Part shown: positions 1 to 9,451 of the stretch, one piece after another
Numbering within the stretch: position 1 is the first letter of the stretch
How the letters are laid out: the number at the start of each line of letters is the position of its first letter
Source: a virus
DNA: 38,331 nucleotides
Strand: one strand, 5' to 3'
IMG/VR virus record: IMGVR_UViG_3300010331_000007
Location: 1 to 38,331 of that record
The notes under the pieces: model-generated
Database searches by the model: none
Seen by the model: the letters and a program-made list of their open reading frames with translations, nothing else
Told to the model about the DNA's origin: nothing
Translations under genes and position numbers: made by a program

Positions 1-123
1 AAATACCGCCTCGCAAAACCAGAACAGTGCCGCCAAGAGCACGGCCTCGGCCGCCGGTCAAAAGTACATCGACGAGCAGACCAAGGCGCTACAGGCCGCC
101 CAGGACAAAACGTTCACTGAGCA
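1..123. repeat. Terminal direct repeat (copy 1; assembly overlap of a circular genome)
   Basis: Bases 1-123 are identical to 38209-38331. The tape measure gene is in the same reading frame in both copies, so the repeat is best read as the overlap of a circular or circularly permuted assembly rather than a biological terminal repeat. The unique genome is therefore 38,208 bp. Confidence 0.95.
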
Positions 124-3100
124 AGCCGATCGCTTCATCTTGGCGAACAAGGACCTCACCGACGCGCAGATCGTCACCATCCATTCGTTAGCGGCGGCGA
201 AAGACGCGCAGAAAAAATCGGACGATGCGGCGACCAAGGCCACCCAGGACAGTGGCAGCGCGACCAAAAAGGCCGCCACCGAAGAAGAGGCGCGCACCAA
301 AGCACTCACCGACCTTAAGGCGCAGGCCGACATTGCCATCACCTCGGCGACGGGCCTGGCGGCGGCTTATCTGGCGGGCACGGACAAAAGCCGCGAATTC
401 ACCTTGCAGCAGAAGGTTGAAGAGGCATTGTTAAAAACGGGGGCCGGTGCCCGCGACAAGGTCACAGCGGCTATCGCCAGTCAACAGAATGCCCAGGACA
501 AACTGGCAGTCGCTAAATCTGCGTATGACCTGGGCAAAGAAACCGACGACCTCATTGCTCAAGCCAAAGCCACGCTGATGGGGGCTGATGCGCTCGCGGC
601 GTACAACGCGCAAAAGGCGCTGACGATTGCCCTGGCCGGCAAGAATGTCGAGGTGGGCAGTAAAGAATATGAGCAACTGCAGGCCGCGACCAAAGCCCAG
701 CAGGCCGCAGTAAAGATGGCCCACGAGGCCTCTACGTCTACCGGGATCATGGATCGCCTCTACCCCGCTGCTAAGTTGCTGAAAGATTACACCGACGACC
801 AGAACGCCCTTAACGCGGCAATGGCGCTTTATCCTGCAAACGCGGGGGCCTATGAGTCGGCACTGGTCAAGCTGAGCAGCGAATATGAAGCCAACCGCAA
901 CAAGGCCACGATCTGGGGGCAGATGACCGAAGGGGCCATCGATCGCATCGACGAAGCCTTCGCAAACATGTGGCAGTCCGTTCTAAACAAGTCTGGCAAT
1001 TTCATGGAGACGCTCAAGAACAGCTTCAAGCAGTTCCTGGGCGAGATGCTGCACATGGCGATTACCAAGCCGATCATTGTGCGGATCGCTTCCAGTTTAG
1101 GTATTGGCGGCCTTGCTGGGAGCACCGGCAGCGACAGTGGCGGGGGCATCCTCGCAAGCTTTACCGGTAACGGCATCATGTCGTATCTGAATACCGCTAA
1201 AACCGTCATATCCACCATCGGCAGCAATTTCGGTAAAGCTCTTTCCTCTGGCTGGAGCAGCGGTGAAGGCATAACGGGCGGCCTTCAAAATGCATTTTCA
1301 AACGGCGCTGATTACGTAAAAGACGCAATCACTGGAGCGTTCACCACCGGCTCAGCGGCTGCAGCGTCTACGGCCGCACTCACTTCTGAAAGCATCACGA
1401 CCGCCCTGAGCCAAAGCTCGACGGTGTATGCCTCGCAGTTCAGCGCGTCTGCCGGCGCCGTTTCTTACGACGCAGCGGCCAGTGCTTCAGCGTCTGCGGC
1501 AAGCAGTGGTCTGGCTACATTAGGCAGCGTGCTGGGCTACATCCAGGGTGTCTATACGATCTTTCAGAGTTTCCAGGCCTACGGCTTGAAGGGTGCGGCG
1601 GTAACTGGCGGCCTGGCAGCTGCCGGTGCCTACGTCGGCTCGTTTTTCGGCCCGATCGGCACTGCTATCGGGTTTGCAGTCGGCGCTGTGGCCGGTGCGT
1701 TTGGCGCCGGGAAATTGTTCGGCAGCGGTGAAAAATATGCGGACATGAGCACCTCAGCCCAAGGGACATACTCCAGCGGTAAGTATGTCGGAACTGGCCC
1801 AGTGCCCGGCTGGCAAACCAATGCGCCCAAATATGGGGCTGCTGCCGACGCGCAAATGGACTCAACGGTCAACCAGTTCGCCACCACCCTGGGCATGCTT
1901 TACAAATCGTTGGGCAACGGTGCTGATGTCTACGCCTATGACTTGATGCAGGTCCGCAAGACCTCGGGCAAGTACTCCACCACGTTCGGCGCGACCCTGG
2001 ACAATGGCACCGGGGTGGGTCTGGATTTTCACCAGCAATTCAATGCGGCCGATGCCGCCGCCGCGTTGGCCACCAACTATGACGACATCATGGGGACCTT
2101 CCTCGCGAAGGCGATTGTCAGTTCGGTGTCTCTGCCGGAATATTTCAAGTCGCAGTTCACCGACTTTGCCAACAGTTGGGACACCACGGCCGATGAAGTG
2201 ATCAAGGCCATCGAGGGCGTATTTACGCGGTTCAACGGCGTCAATGATGCGCTGAACCTGATCAACGTCAACAACCTGAAACTGGACAATACCGGGTTGA
2301 TTGCCGCTGACTCGATTCTAAATATGGTCGGGGCGCTGGCGGATCTGGATGTCACTACGGCGTCAGCCAAGGACAAGGTGGATGCCCTCAACACGGCGGT
2401 GGGCACCTACTACCAAGCGTTTTTTAGCGCTGACGAGCAGTTTTCCGACCTGAGCAAAAGCTTGCAAAACGCGTTCGGTGGCTTCGGGCTTGAGCTTCCC
2501 GATACGCGGTCTGCATACCGGGACATGGTGGAAGACATTGACGTCACCACGGGCGCCGGCCAGGCGATGTTCGCCACCATGATGGGGCTGGCCAGCAACG
2601 CCGATGCCTACTACACCGAAATTGACAAGCGCGCCCAGGCCGCCGTGGGTGCAGCCAGTGCCGCAGCAGATGCCGCTAGCGAGGCAGGTCGGGCGGCCAC
2701 TGATGCATGGTCAAACTACTACGGTTTGTTCACGTCTGACACGCAAAAGGCCGCCGATACGCTGGTGTTCGTCAATAAGCAATTTGCGGCGTTGGGCGTA
2801 GTACTGCCATCCACCCGTGATGGGTTTGCAGCCATGGTCGGTTCCATCGACAGCACGACCCAGAAAGGAAAGTCCCTGTTCGATTCGCTGTTGGGATTGG
2901 CAACTAACGCAGACGCGGCCTTCAACATCATTGAGGCAAACGCCAAGGCCGCGACCGAGGCTTCTGCCGCCGCTGCTCAGGCGGTAAACGATGCACTGAA
3001 CCTCGGTGTTACCCACAGCTTTTCGGCCGTACAGCGCGCGATCACTGCCCAGCAGAAAGCTGCGACAGAAGCCTATAACGCAACTACCGCATCGCTCAAC

Positions 3101-4159
3101 GACATGGCCAGTACCGCTTCCAAGAGCATCAGCGATCTGACTTCGGTCAGTAACTCGCTGGATGGTGCCCTGAAGTCTCTGCGCGGATCATCAGACGATA
3201 CCGTCAAGATATTGCGTGCCCAGGCTAAAGCCACACTGCAAAGCGCACTAGCCACGGTGAAGGCGGGCGGATCGCTGGCAGGCATTACCGGCCTTAGCGA
3301 TGCGCTGGATACGGTCAGCAGCAATAACACCGACCTGTATTCGTCCATGGAGGACTTTGCCCGCGATCAAGGCCAGACGGCCAACGTCATTGATGAGCTT
3401 AATCAGCTCAACGGCAAGCAGTTGACCAGCGCGGAAAAATCACTCGCGGGCCTGAAAGAGCAGATCGATGTCGCGAAGGCAGCCTATGACGCTCAGGTAG
3501 CGGCGTTCGACAAGCAGTTGGCATTTGCTCAAGCGCAAGTTGATGCCCTGAACGGGGTGGATACCTCGGTACTCAGTGTCACGGCTGCCGTCAACGCAAT
3601 GAACCTGGCCGTGGTGGCGGCTTTAACCGCGATGGCGGCCGGTTCCGGGAAAACAGCTACGCAAACCAACAACGAAACGCTGGTGGAGTCGATTTACCGG
3701 GCTGTGCTTGGACGGGAATCGGATGCCGATGGTTTGGCGTACTGGGTCAACGAACTGAAAACCGGCTTGCTGTCCTACGACAACATTGCCAAGGCGATCG
3801 CACAGGCCGCACTGACCAATGTCAACGAAACCAATGCTGCAAAAGCCAACGCGGGCGGCTACCTGCATATTCCAGGCTATGCCAGTGGTGGCGATTTTGG
3901 TGGCGGGTTGCGCCTGGTCGGCGAGAACGGTCCTGAATTGGAAGTCACAGGGCCGAGCCGGATCTATAACGCGAACCAGACGGCCGCGATGTTGGGTGCG
4001 GGCGGCAACACGGCGCTGGTCGCTGAGGTGCGTGCCTTGCGTTCGGCGGTCGAGTCGCAACGGGAGCTGATGTATCAAACCACCAAAAACACCGGGCGGG
4101 CGGCTGCTCGACTCGACGACATCCGTGAAGAAGGCATACCGACCATGGTGAGCGCATGA
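1..4159 (+). CDS. Tail length tape measure protein, C-terminal part (residues 593-1977; continues from 36434-38331)
   Basis: This is the larger part of a lambda-type tape measure protein that sets tail length and occupies the tail tube lumen. The reading frame enters open at base 2 and joins in frame with 36434-38208, giving a 1977-residue protein. It is rich in Ala, Gln and Asp, with long helical stretches. Around 960-1100 there is a segment like the C-terminal domain of lambda gpH tape measures. A hydrophobic Gly/Ala-rich stretch near 1590-1720 may insert in membrane on DNA entry. A duplicated unit of about 103 residues is centred on the LPDTR and LPSTR motifs (2495 and 2804). A DUF4214-like segment (SIYRAVLGRESDADGLAYW) lies near 3690-3760, followed by a Gly-rich GENGPELEVTGP tail that is common at the end of Pseudomonas tape measures. 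By the usual 1.5 angstrom per residue rule the tail would be roughly 300 nm, an inference. Its stop overlaps the next start (ATGA). Confidence 0.93.
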   Translation, partial: NTASQNQNSAAKSTASAAGQKYIDEQTKALQAAQDKTFTEQADRFILANKDLTDAQIVTIHSLAAAKDAQKKSDDAATKATQDSGSATKKAATEEEARTKALTDLKAQADIAITSATGLAAAYLAGTDKSREFTLQQKVEEALLKTGAGARDKVTAAIASQQNAQDKLAVAKSAYDLGKETDDLIAQAKATLMGADALAAYNAQKALTIALAGKNVEVGSKEYEQLQAATKAQQAAVKMAHEASTSTGIMDRLYPAAKLLKDYTDDQNALNAAMALYPANAGAYESALVKLSSEYEANRNKATIWGQMTEGAIDRIDEAFANMWQSVLNKSGNFMETLKNSFKQFLGEMLHMAITKPIIVRIASSLGIGGLAGSTGSDSGGGILASFTGNGIMSYLNTAKTVISTIGSNFGKALSSGWSSGEGITGGLQNAFSNGADYVKDAITGAFTTGSAAAASTAALTSESITTALSQSSTVYASQFSASAGAVSYDAAASASASAASSGLATLGSVLGYIQGVYTIFQSFQAYGLKGAAVTGGLAAAGAYVGSFFGPIGTAIGFAVGAVAGAFGAGKLFGSGEKYADMSTSAQGTYSSGKYVGTGPVPGWQTNAPKYGAAADAQMDSTVNQFATTLGMLYKSLGNGADVYAYDLMQVRKTSGKYSTTFGATLDNGTGVGLDFHQQFNAADAAAALATNYDDIMGTFLAKAIVSSVSLPEYFKSQFTDFANSWDTTADEVIKAIEGVFTRFNGVNDALNLINVNNLKLDNTGLIAADSILNMVGALADLDVTTASAKDKVDALNTAVGTYYQAFFSADEQFSDLSKSLQNAFGGFGLELPDTRSAYRDMVEDIDVTTGAGQAMFATMMGLASNADAYYTEIDKRAQAAVGAASAAADAASEAGRAATDAWSNYYGLFTSDTQKAADTLVFVNKQFAALGVVLPSTRDGFAAMVGSIDSTTQKGKSLFDSLLGLATNADAAFNIIEANAKAATEASAAAAQAVNDALNLGVTHSFSAVQRAITAQQKAATEAYNATTASLNDMASTASKSISDLTSVSNSLDGALKSLRGSSDDTVKILRAQAKATLQSALATVKAGGSLAGITGLSDALDTVSSNNTDLYSSMEDFARDQGQTANVIDELNQLNGKQLTSAEKSLAGLKEQIDVAKAAYDAQVAAFDKQLAFAQAQVDALNGVDTSVLSVTAAVNAMNLAVVAALTAMAAGSGKTATQTNNETLVESIYRAVLGRESDADGLAYWVNELKTGLLSYDNIAKAIAQAALTNVNETNAAKANAGGYLHIPGYASGGDFGGGLRLVGENGPELEVTGPSRIYNANQTAAMLGAGGNTALVAEVRALRSAVESQRELMYQTTKNTGRAAARLDDIREEGIPTMVSA

Positions 4160-5088
4160 GGGTTATTCAACCGTTACCCATAACGCCGGTCATGCTGACG
4201 TCCAATGTGCCGGAGACCGACGCTCCGGCGTGGGTCGCTGGGTCGTATGCCCTCGGCGCGCGGGTCATTCGTGATTACCACGTCTTCGAGTCTCTGGCGG
4301 ATGCAAACACAGCGGATCCGCTGGCAGATACAACCCCCGCCAAGTGGCTCGATACCGGTGCGGACAATCGCTGGAAGATGTTCGACAAGGGGGCGGCCCA
4401 GCAGGTTGGAGCAACCACGGTACAACGCCAGGTGTTTCTGATTGGCACCGCCACAACTAACCCGACGAGCATTGACCTCACCATCAACCCGGGTGCGGTG
4501 GTGAATGCGATCGCGCTGTTTGGTCTGACGGGTTACCGAGTAACGGTGACCATGACGGATCCGGTCGAGGGCATCGTATATCAGCGGGTGTTTAACCTGA
4601 TTGATCCGTCAGCCAGCGGCATGTGGGAGTGGCTGTTCAAGCCCGCAGACCATAAGGAAGCGGTGACTGCGCTGGACCTTCCGGCCTACGGCACGGCCTC
4701 GATTCGAATCTTGATCCAGGCCGACGCTGGGGGGATGGCGCGCTGCTCGATGGCCGTGCTGGGGGTGGTGACGGACATCGGCGAATCGGTGTTCGGTACC
4801 GGGATTGGGGTGACGGACTTTTCTCGCAAGGAAGTCGATGACTTCGGTAACGAAACCGTGATCGAGCGCGGCTTTCGCGATCGGGTGCAGTACGACGTGC
4901 GCATCGATACGGAAAACGTGTCGTTCGCCAAACGGTTCCTGACCAGTCTGCGGGCGAAACCGGCCGTGTACATCGGTGATGAAAACCGTGAAGAAACCAT
5001 CATTTTCGGGCGTTACCGGGAATTGCAGATTGTGCTCAGCAATCCATCAATTTCTGAATGTGCCCTCGACGTAGGAGCCTTGATTTAA
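4156..5088 (+). CDS. Putative distal tail / tail-tip structural protein
   Basis: A 310-residue protein starting in the ATGA overlap with the tape measure gene. Residues 25-60 (AWVAGSYALGARVIRDYHVF) resemble a small carbohydrate-binding module of the CBM5/12 type, with spaced aromatic residues. The rest is predicted beta-rich, and the C-terminus (YIGDENREETIIFGRYREL) resembles phage tail proteins that sit between tape measure and fibre. I do not recognise a precise family. Position alone suggests it is the distal tail or hub protein joining the tube to the fibre. It is the only gene between tape measure and fibre, where lambda has M, L, K, I and J. Its TAA overlaps the next ATG by one base. 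Confidence 0.7.
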   Translation: MRVIQPLPITPVMLTSNVPETDAPAWVAGSYALGARVIRDYHVFESLADANTADPLADTTPAKWLDTGADNRWKMFDKGAAQQVGATTVQRQVFLIGTATTNPTSIDLTINPGAVVNAIALFGLTGYRVTVTMTDPVEGIVYQRVFNLIDPSASGMWEWLFKPADHKEAVTALDLPAYGTASIRILIQADAGGMARCSMAVLGVVTDIGESVFGTGIGVTDFSRKEVDDFGNETVIERGFRDRVQYDVRIDTENVSFAKRFLTSLRAKPAVYIGDENREETIIFGRYRELQIVLSNPSISECALDVGALI

Positions 5089-7463
5089 TGGACGCACCAA
5101 TCATTCCCATACTGCCGGACGCGCCACAACGGTCTCAGGCCTCGGCAACGTACTCTGCGACCGCTGATGCCTGGGCGGCATCTATTGGGCCGTGGACCGT
5201 AGCGCTGAACCAGTTTGGCGACTACATGACCGCGTCTGCGCCGGGCATAGCGGCGGCAGTCACGGCCGGTGCGGTAGCGGTTGCAGCGGCTACAGCGGCA
5301 GGTATCTCGGCCAGCAATGCACAGATTTACGCGGCAGCGGCGGCGACTTCGGCGGGGGCAAGCGCGACGTTAACGGGTGGTCTGCCTTTCCAGAATTTGC
5401 AACTGGCCAAGGACGGGCAAAGCATTATCTTTGCCGAGCCTGGGCAAACCGGCGATATCCTGTTTTGCACGCGCAACCCTGGCCCGTTGTATCTCCCGGC
5501 CACGGGCGGCGTGCGCTCGCAATCGGCTTACCCTACGTTGTTCGGCGCGCTGGGTATTCAGGGCGGGATTGCTGGACATGCCTGGACCAGCACGCCCGGC
5601 CCAGCGGTCGCAGGTGCGGCGACCATATCCGCTTCAGCGGCGGGCACCCTCGTCCGGGGCGTTGGCTCTACGCTGTATCGCTCGACTGATAACGGTGCGA
5701 CATGGGTGCTGGTCTCGACGATCACCACGTATGTGTTTACTGCGATCGCCAATGATGGCGCGGGCGTGTGGGTTGCGCTGACCAATAACCTAGTGAACAA
5801 CGGCAATACCTATCGCTCGAGTGACGATGGCTTGACCTGGGCCTACGTGCTCAACAACCTCCCGCAAACCGGCGGCTGGGGTGGCCTGGTAACCGATGGC
5901 AACGGCGTCTGGATTATGACGTTTGCCAGTGCTGCTACCTCGGTCGGTCGTTCGCTGGACAACGGCTTGACCTGGGCACTGGTGACCAGTTCCGCCAGCG
6001 CGATTCACCGAGACATCGCTTGTGATGGCCAGGGCGTCTGGGTGGTGCTGGCCGGCTTGTTCTGGCTACGCTCTAACGACAGCGGCGCCACCTGGACGTC
6101 GGTTGGTGGCGGCGGGGCCAACATTCCCTATGCCGTCGCCACGGATGGCCGGGGCACCTGGCTGATTTCCGGCGCGGCGGCCAGCACTAACACCTGGCGC
6201 AGTGTCGACAATGGCCTGACCTGGATCCTGTATGCACCCTCGGTCAGCGTCACGGTGGCCGATATCCTTTACAGCCAGGGCTTTTTCATCCTGGCCACCG
6301 ATGGTTCGCCGAACCTGTACACGGTGGCCGCCGGTGATGACACCCCGCTTTTTGCGGCCAAGGCCACGGGCGTACTGGCCAATGCTTCCCGGCTGGCCAT
6401 CGGCAAAAATAACGCGATCTATTGCATTCCGACCACGGTGACGGCGTCGCAAGCCACGCTGAGAGCCGACCCGTATTACAGCTATGACACTGGGTCGCAG
6501 TTCAAACTGCCGGACGTCTCGGCGGCGATGAACATCAACACCAACCTCAAGCCCTGGATCAAGGCCGGTAACGCCTATCGCCTTACCGCCGCGTCGTGGC
6601 TTAAAGATTCTGCCCCGACGTTGCCAGTCAGGGCGATCTGTGCCGCTCGCGACGGCGTGATTATCGCCACGCAAACAGGCGGCACAGCAGGGGGGATTAT
6701 TCGCTCGGCGGATTACGGCGCGTCGTGGACGGCCATCGCCACGACCAACACTGTCGCCAACAGCAGCAACAACGTGATCGCCACCGATGGCAATGGTACC
6801 TGGCTGGTGGGTAACACTGGCTCGATGTCACGCAGTACCGACAACGGACTGACCTGGACAGCGGTGACGACAGGCATCACTGGCATCAACTATGTGGCCT
6901 ACGCCAATGGGGTGTTCATGGTCAGTGGCTCGACATCCGGTATCCCTCGGCGCTCATTGGACGGTGGGGCAACGTGGACGGCTGCGACGGGCACTGCTTA
7001 CGGGTTTATTGCAACCGATGGAACTGGCGTTTGGCTGACCTATGTCGCCGCCCAGGTCTATCGCTCGACCGACAACGGTTTGACCTGGGCGACGGTGGTT
7101 TCCGGCGCGACGGCTACGGCGGTCAGTGTGTCGATGCATGCCAATGGCGTGTGTTTGATCACCGCCACCACGTCAGGTGCAACCCGACGCTCAACCGACC
7201 GGGGCGCGACCTGGTCAGCAGTGGCTAGTGGCTTTGTCGGCACGGCCGCTGATATGAAACTCAACAGCCAAGGGGTGGCTGTGATCGTCGGGACCTCGAG
7301 TGCCATGCGCGTGAGCCTGGACTATGGCGTGACCTGGGCGCTGGTGCCCACCGCTTCGCAAGTGAGTGGTGCGGTGTATTGCGTTGGCGGTGGCGACATC
7401 GGGCAATGGTTGGCGGGTTATCTGTCCGGTGTCATGGCGTCTCAATCCATCGTAATTTCTTAA
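5088..7463 (+). CDS. Tail fibre / receptor-binding protein with 11 sialidase-type Asp-box repeats
   Basis: A 791-residue protein. I chose the ATG at 5088 (MDAPIIPILPDAP) over 5058 because GTAGGAG lies 9 bases upstream and the start overlaps the previous stop. An N-terminal region (to about residue 110) ends in an Ala-rich stretch that suits trimeric attachment. A short domain (GDILFCTRNPGPLYLP) follows. Then come 11 Asp-box motifs of the form RS-x-D-x-G-x-T-W, at about residues 196, 241, 286, 327, 369, 537, 581, 620, 657, 700 and 740. They are spaced about 43 residues apart in two blocks of five and six. Asp boxes are the hairpins of sialidase-like beta-propellers, so each block may form a propeller or a repeat stack that binds host surface sugar. 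I see no sialidase catalytic signature (such as an Arg triad) that I can place with confidence, so binding rather than cleavage is the safer reading. Confidence 0.85.
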   Translation: MDAPIIPILPDAPQRSQASATYSATADAWAASIGPWTVALNQFGDYMTASAPGIAAAVTAGAVAVAAATAAGISASNAQIYAAAAATSAGASATLTGGLPFQNLQLAKDGQSIIFAEPGQTGDILFCTRNPGPLYLPATGGVRSQSAYPTLFGALGIQGGIAGHAWTSTPGPAVAGAATISASAAGTLVRGVGSTLYRSTDNGATWVLVSTITTYVFTAIANDGAGVWVALTNNLVNNGNTYRSSDDGLTWAYVLNNLPQTGGWGGLVTDGNGVWIMTFASAATSVGRSLDNGLTWALVTSSASAIHRDIACDGQGVWVVLAGLFWLRSNDSGATWTSVGGGGANIPYAVATDGRGTWLISGAAASTNTWRSVDNGLTWILYAPSVSVTVADILYSQGFFILATDGSPNLYTVAAGDDTPLFAAKATGVLANASRLAIGKNNAIYCIPTTVTASQATLRADPYYSYDTGSQFKLPDVSAAMNINTNLKPWIKAGNAYRLTAASWLKDSAPTLPVRAICAARDGVIIATQTGGTAGGIIRSADYGASWTAIATTNTVANSSNNVIATDGNGTWLVGNTGSMSRSTDNGLTWTAVTTGITGINYVAYANGVFMVSGSTSGIPRRSLDGGATWTAATGTAYGFIATDGTGVWLTYVAAQVYRSTDNGLTWATVVSGATATAVSVSMHANGVCLITATTSGATRRSTDRGATWSAVASGFVGTAADMKLNSQGVAVIVGTSSAMRVSLDYGVTWALVPTASQVSGAVYCVGGGDIGQWLAGYLSGVMASQSIVIS

Positions 7464-7475
7464 AGGGCATAACCC

Positions 7476-8012
7476 ATGGTGACTTTTTATAGTTGGGATG
7501 AGCGTTTCTTATTTTGCGCCTCGGTGCGGGTCGACGAGTCGGGCGACCTGCCGATTCGCTCGACGGCCAAGCCGGTGCCAGCCTTGACCGGAACGCAAGT
7601 GGCACATTGGGACGGTGAGGGCTGGCAAGTGCTGGACAGCGCGCCTGAGGTGCCCACTCCAGTGGTGGACTGGCCCGCATTGATCGCGGCGCGCCGCTAT
7701 ACCGCCGAGGTCGCGGGAACGGTTTGGTTAGGCTTTGGCATTGCCACGGATCGCGAATCGCAAAACAAGGTGGACCAAGAGCTGCGGGCCGTCGAGCGCG
7801 GGTTGCGCGAGGACGGGGCGGGCTGGAAGTGCCTCGACCTGGCGACCGGGCTGGTGGGGTTTCGGCCGACCTCAAATGCCGAGGTGGCCGCCATCGCCGG
7901 CGCAGTGTACCGGCATGTCAGCGGGTGTTTTAAGCGCGAAGACGCATCGCTGGCCACCGTGCGAGTCGGCAATTACAGCGCCGAATTACTCGCCGAGGAA
8001 TGGCCGGTTTAA
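7476..8012 (+). CDS. DUF4376-type tail fibre-associated protein
   Basis: A 178-residue protein downstream of the fibre gene, started by AAGGG 8 bases before the ATG. The region around residues 72-98 (RRYTAEVAGTVWLGFGIATD) matches the DUF4376 pattern seen at the end of phage tail operons. There it is usually taken as a fibre assembly or chaperone-like protein. The role is inferred from position and family. It is the last gene of the tail operon before a terminator. Confidence 0.75.
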   Translation: MVTFYSWDERFLFCASVRVDESGDLPIRSTAKPVPALTGTQVAHWDGEGWQVLDSAPEVPTPVVDWPALIAARRYTAEVAGTVWLGFGIATDRESQNKVDQELRAVERGLREDGAGWKCLDLATGLVGFRPTSNAEVAAIAGAVYRHVSGCFKREDASLATVRVGNYSAELLAEEWPV

Positions 8013-8042
8013 GCCCTCCGAATAATCTGGATTAGTAAAGAG

Positions 8043-8065
8043 CCCGCCCATCGCGGGTTTTTTTT
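8043..8065 (+). terminator. Rho-independent terminator after the tail operon
   Basis: A 5-bp stem CCCGC/GCGGG (8043-8047 and 8053-8057) with a 5-nt loop is followed by eight T residues. It separates the tail genes from the lysis genes and lies just before the endolysin ribosome binding site, so endolysin expression probably needs read-through or antitermination. Confidence 0.8.
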
Positions 8066-8080
8066 CGCATGGAGAAAAGT

Positions 8081-8629
8081 ATGGGCGTTATTGAAAACAT
8101 CATTGCTGAGGTCATCAAGACCGAAGGCGGCTACGTGAACAACAAGGCCGACAAGGGCGGCGAAACCAAATTCGGTATTACCGTTGCGGTGGCTCGTGCC
8201 AATGGTTACGCAGGCGCCATGGTTGATATGCCCAAGAGCCTAGCCGAATCCATCTACCGTAAGCGCTACATCACTGAGCCGCTGTTCGACCAAGTGCTGG
8301 CAATCAATGAAACGGTCGGCGTCGAGCTGATTGATACCGGCGTAAACATGGGGCCCGCCCGCGCAGCGGAGTACCTACAACGCTGGCTCAACGGCTTCAA
8401 TGTGGCGTGTTCCGGTTATCAGGATCTGTTCGTTGATGGTCGATTGGGGGCGCTGACCCTAGATGCGCTGCGCTTGTTTCTGAGCGTTCGCGGTGCTGAT
8501 GGTGCCTGCGTGCTGCTTCGCGGCCTGAACAGCAGCCAGGGTGACCGCTACCTTGAACTGACCGAAGCGAACAAAACCCAGCGCTCATTCCTGTACGGCT
8601 GGGTGCGTGCTCGGGTGGTGATCGCATGA
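8081..8629 (+). CDS. Endolysin, glycoside hydrolase family 108 N-acetylmuramidase
   Basis: A 182-residue peptidoglycan hydrolase. An upstream in-frame ATG at 8069 overlaps the ribosome binding site, so the ATG at 8081 preceded by GGAGAAAA is preferred. The N-terminus carries the GH108 signature: KTEGGY (catalytic Glu about residue 15), then N-x-x-D-x-GG-x-T-x-x-GIT. The C-terminal half (about residues 105-165, DLFVDGRLGALTLDALRLF) fits the peptidoglycan-binding domain that accompanies GH108. There is no signal peptide or SAR segment, so release should depend on a holin. The candidate holin is far away, at 25431. The stop overlaps the next gene by 4 bases. Confidence 0.92.
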   Translation: MGVIENIIAEVIKTEGGYVNNKADKGGETKFGITVAVARANGYAGAMVDMPKSLAESIYRKRYITEPLFDQVLAINETVGVELIDTGVNMGPARAAEYLQRWLNGFNVACSGYQDLFVDGRLGALTLDALRLFLSVRGADGACVLLRGLNSSQGDRYLELTEANKTQRSFLYGWVRARVVIA

Positions 8630-8964
8630 CAGCCTTTACCTGGTTATCCCCCGTGCTGGCCAAGTCAACGGACGACCGGCTTTTCTTCTTTTGTCCTGGC
8701 TGTCAGCATCCGCATGGAATATCTCATGGCGCAGGGCCTGGCCCGCGATGGAGCTGGAACGGCAGCGTGGACCGCCCGACGTTCACGCCATCCGTGCTGG
8801 TCAGGACGGGCAGCGCTATCGACCCTTCCATTCAGTGGGAGGAAGGTGATCCGCCCCGGATCTGCCACACGTTTGTAACCGATGGCCAGATTCAGTTTCT
8901 GAGTGATTGCGACCATTCTCTGGCCGGCCAGACGGTCGATCTTCCTGCGTGGGGTGAGCAATGA
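8626..8964 (+). CDS. DUF6527-family phage protein
   Basis: A 112-residue protein overlapping both neighbours by ATGA. It has a FCPGCQHPHG motif (Cys-x2-Cys, possibly metal binding), WSWNGSVDRPTFTPSVLV, and C-HTFVTDGQIQFLSDCDHSL. This pattern is found in small proteins annotated as DUF6527 in phage lysis regions. The biochemical role is unknown to me. The conserved Cys and His residues (C28, C31 and the C-H pairs near 87 and 97) would suit a zinc site. Confidence 0.7.
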   Translation: MTAFTWLSPVLAKSTDDRLFFFCPGCQHPHGISHGAGPGPRWSWNGSVDRPTFTPSVLVRTGSAIDPSIQWEEGDPPRICHTFVTDGQIQFLSDCDHSLAGQTVDLPAWGEQ

Positions 8965-9422
8965 CGGGCCTATTCCTCGACCCGCTCATCGTCCAAGCCT
9001 ACGCCAAAGGTGCCTGGGTACTGATGAGCGACTTCCGCTATCAGGCAGCCGACGGCACGATCTACACCGCACCGAAGTACTTCATCACCGATCTGGCCTC
9101 AACGCCGTGGCTGGTCAAGCCGTTGCTAACTGGCATAGAGGATCGGGCGTGCGGGGTTATTCACGATTTTGCGTATTGCCAGAACAAGCTATCCCGCGCC
9201 GCGTGCGACACGTTGTTCTACGAGATGCTGCTGGCCACCGGTGCAGATCTGCGCCGAGCACAACTGATGTTTTCGGGTCTGCGCATTGGTGGCTGGTACC
9301 GCTACAACCAGTGTGCGGGCGGGATGAAGGTCGAGGATCTCGCCTTTGAGCTGATGGGGGATGCTGATCGTATCGCCTGGAAGCGGCGGCTCGCGGTCGG
9401 ACATGAACCGGTGGCGGCTTAA
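8961..9422 (+). CDS. DUF1353-family phage protein
   Basis: A 153-residue protein translationally coupled to the previous gene. The motifs ITDLASTPWLV, GVIHDFAYC and LSRAACDTLFYEML match DUF1353. That family is common next to phage endolysins and contains conserved Asp, His and Asp residues. Its role is not established, although a lysis or cell wall role has often been suggested from position. It is the last gene of this block. Confidence 0.8.
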   Translation: MTGLFLDPLIVQAYAKGAWVLMSDFRYQAADGTIYTAPKYFITDLASTPWLVKPLLTGIEDRACGVIHDFAYCQNKLSRAACDTLFYEMLLATGADLRRAQLMFSGLRIGGWYRYNQCAGGMKVEDLAFELMGDADRIAWKRRLAVGHEPVAA

Positions 9423-9451
9423 CGCATGTTAGTTCGGAAGATTTAAAAGGA

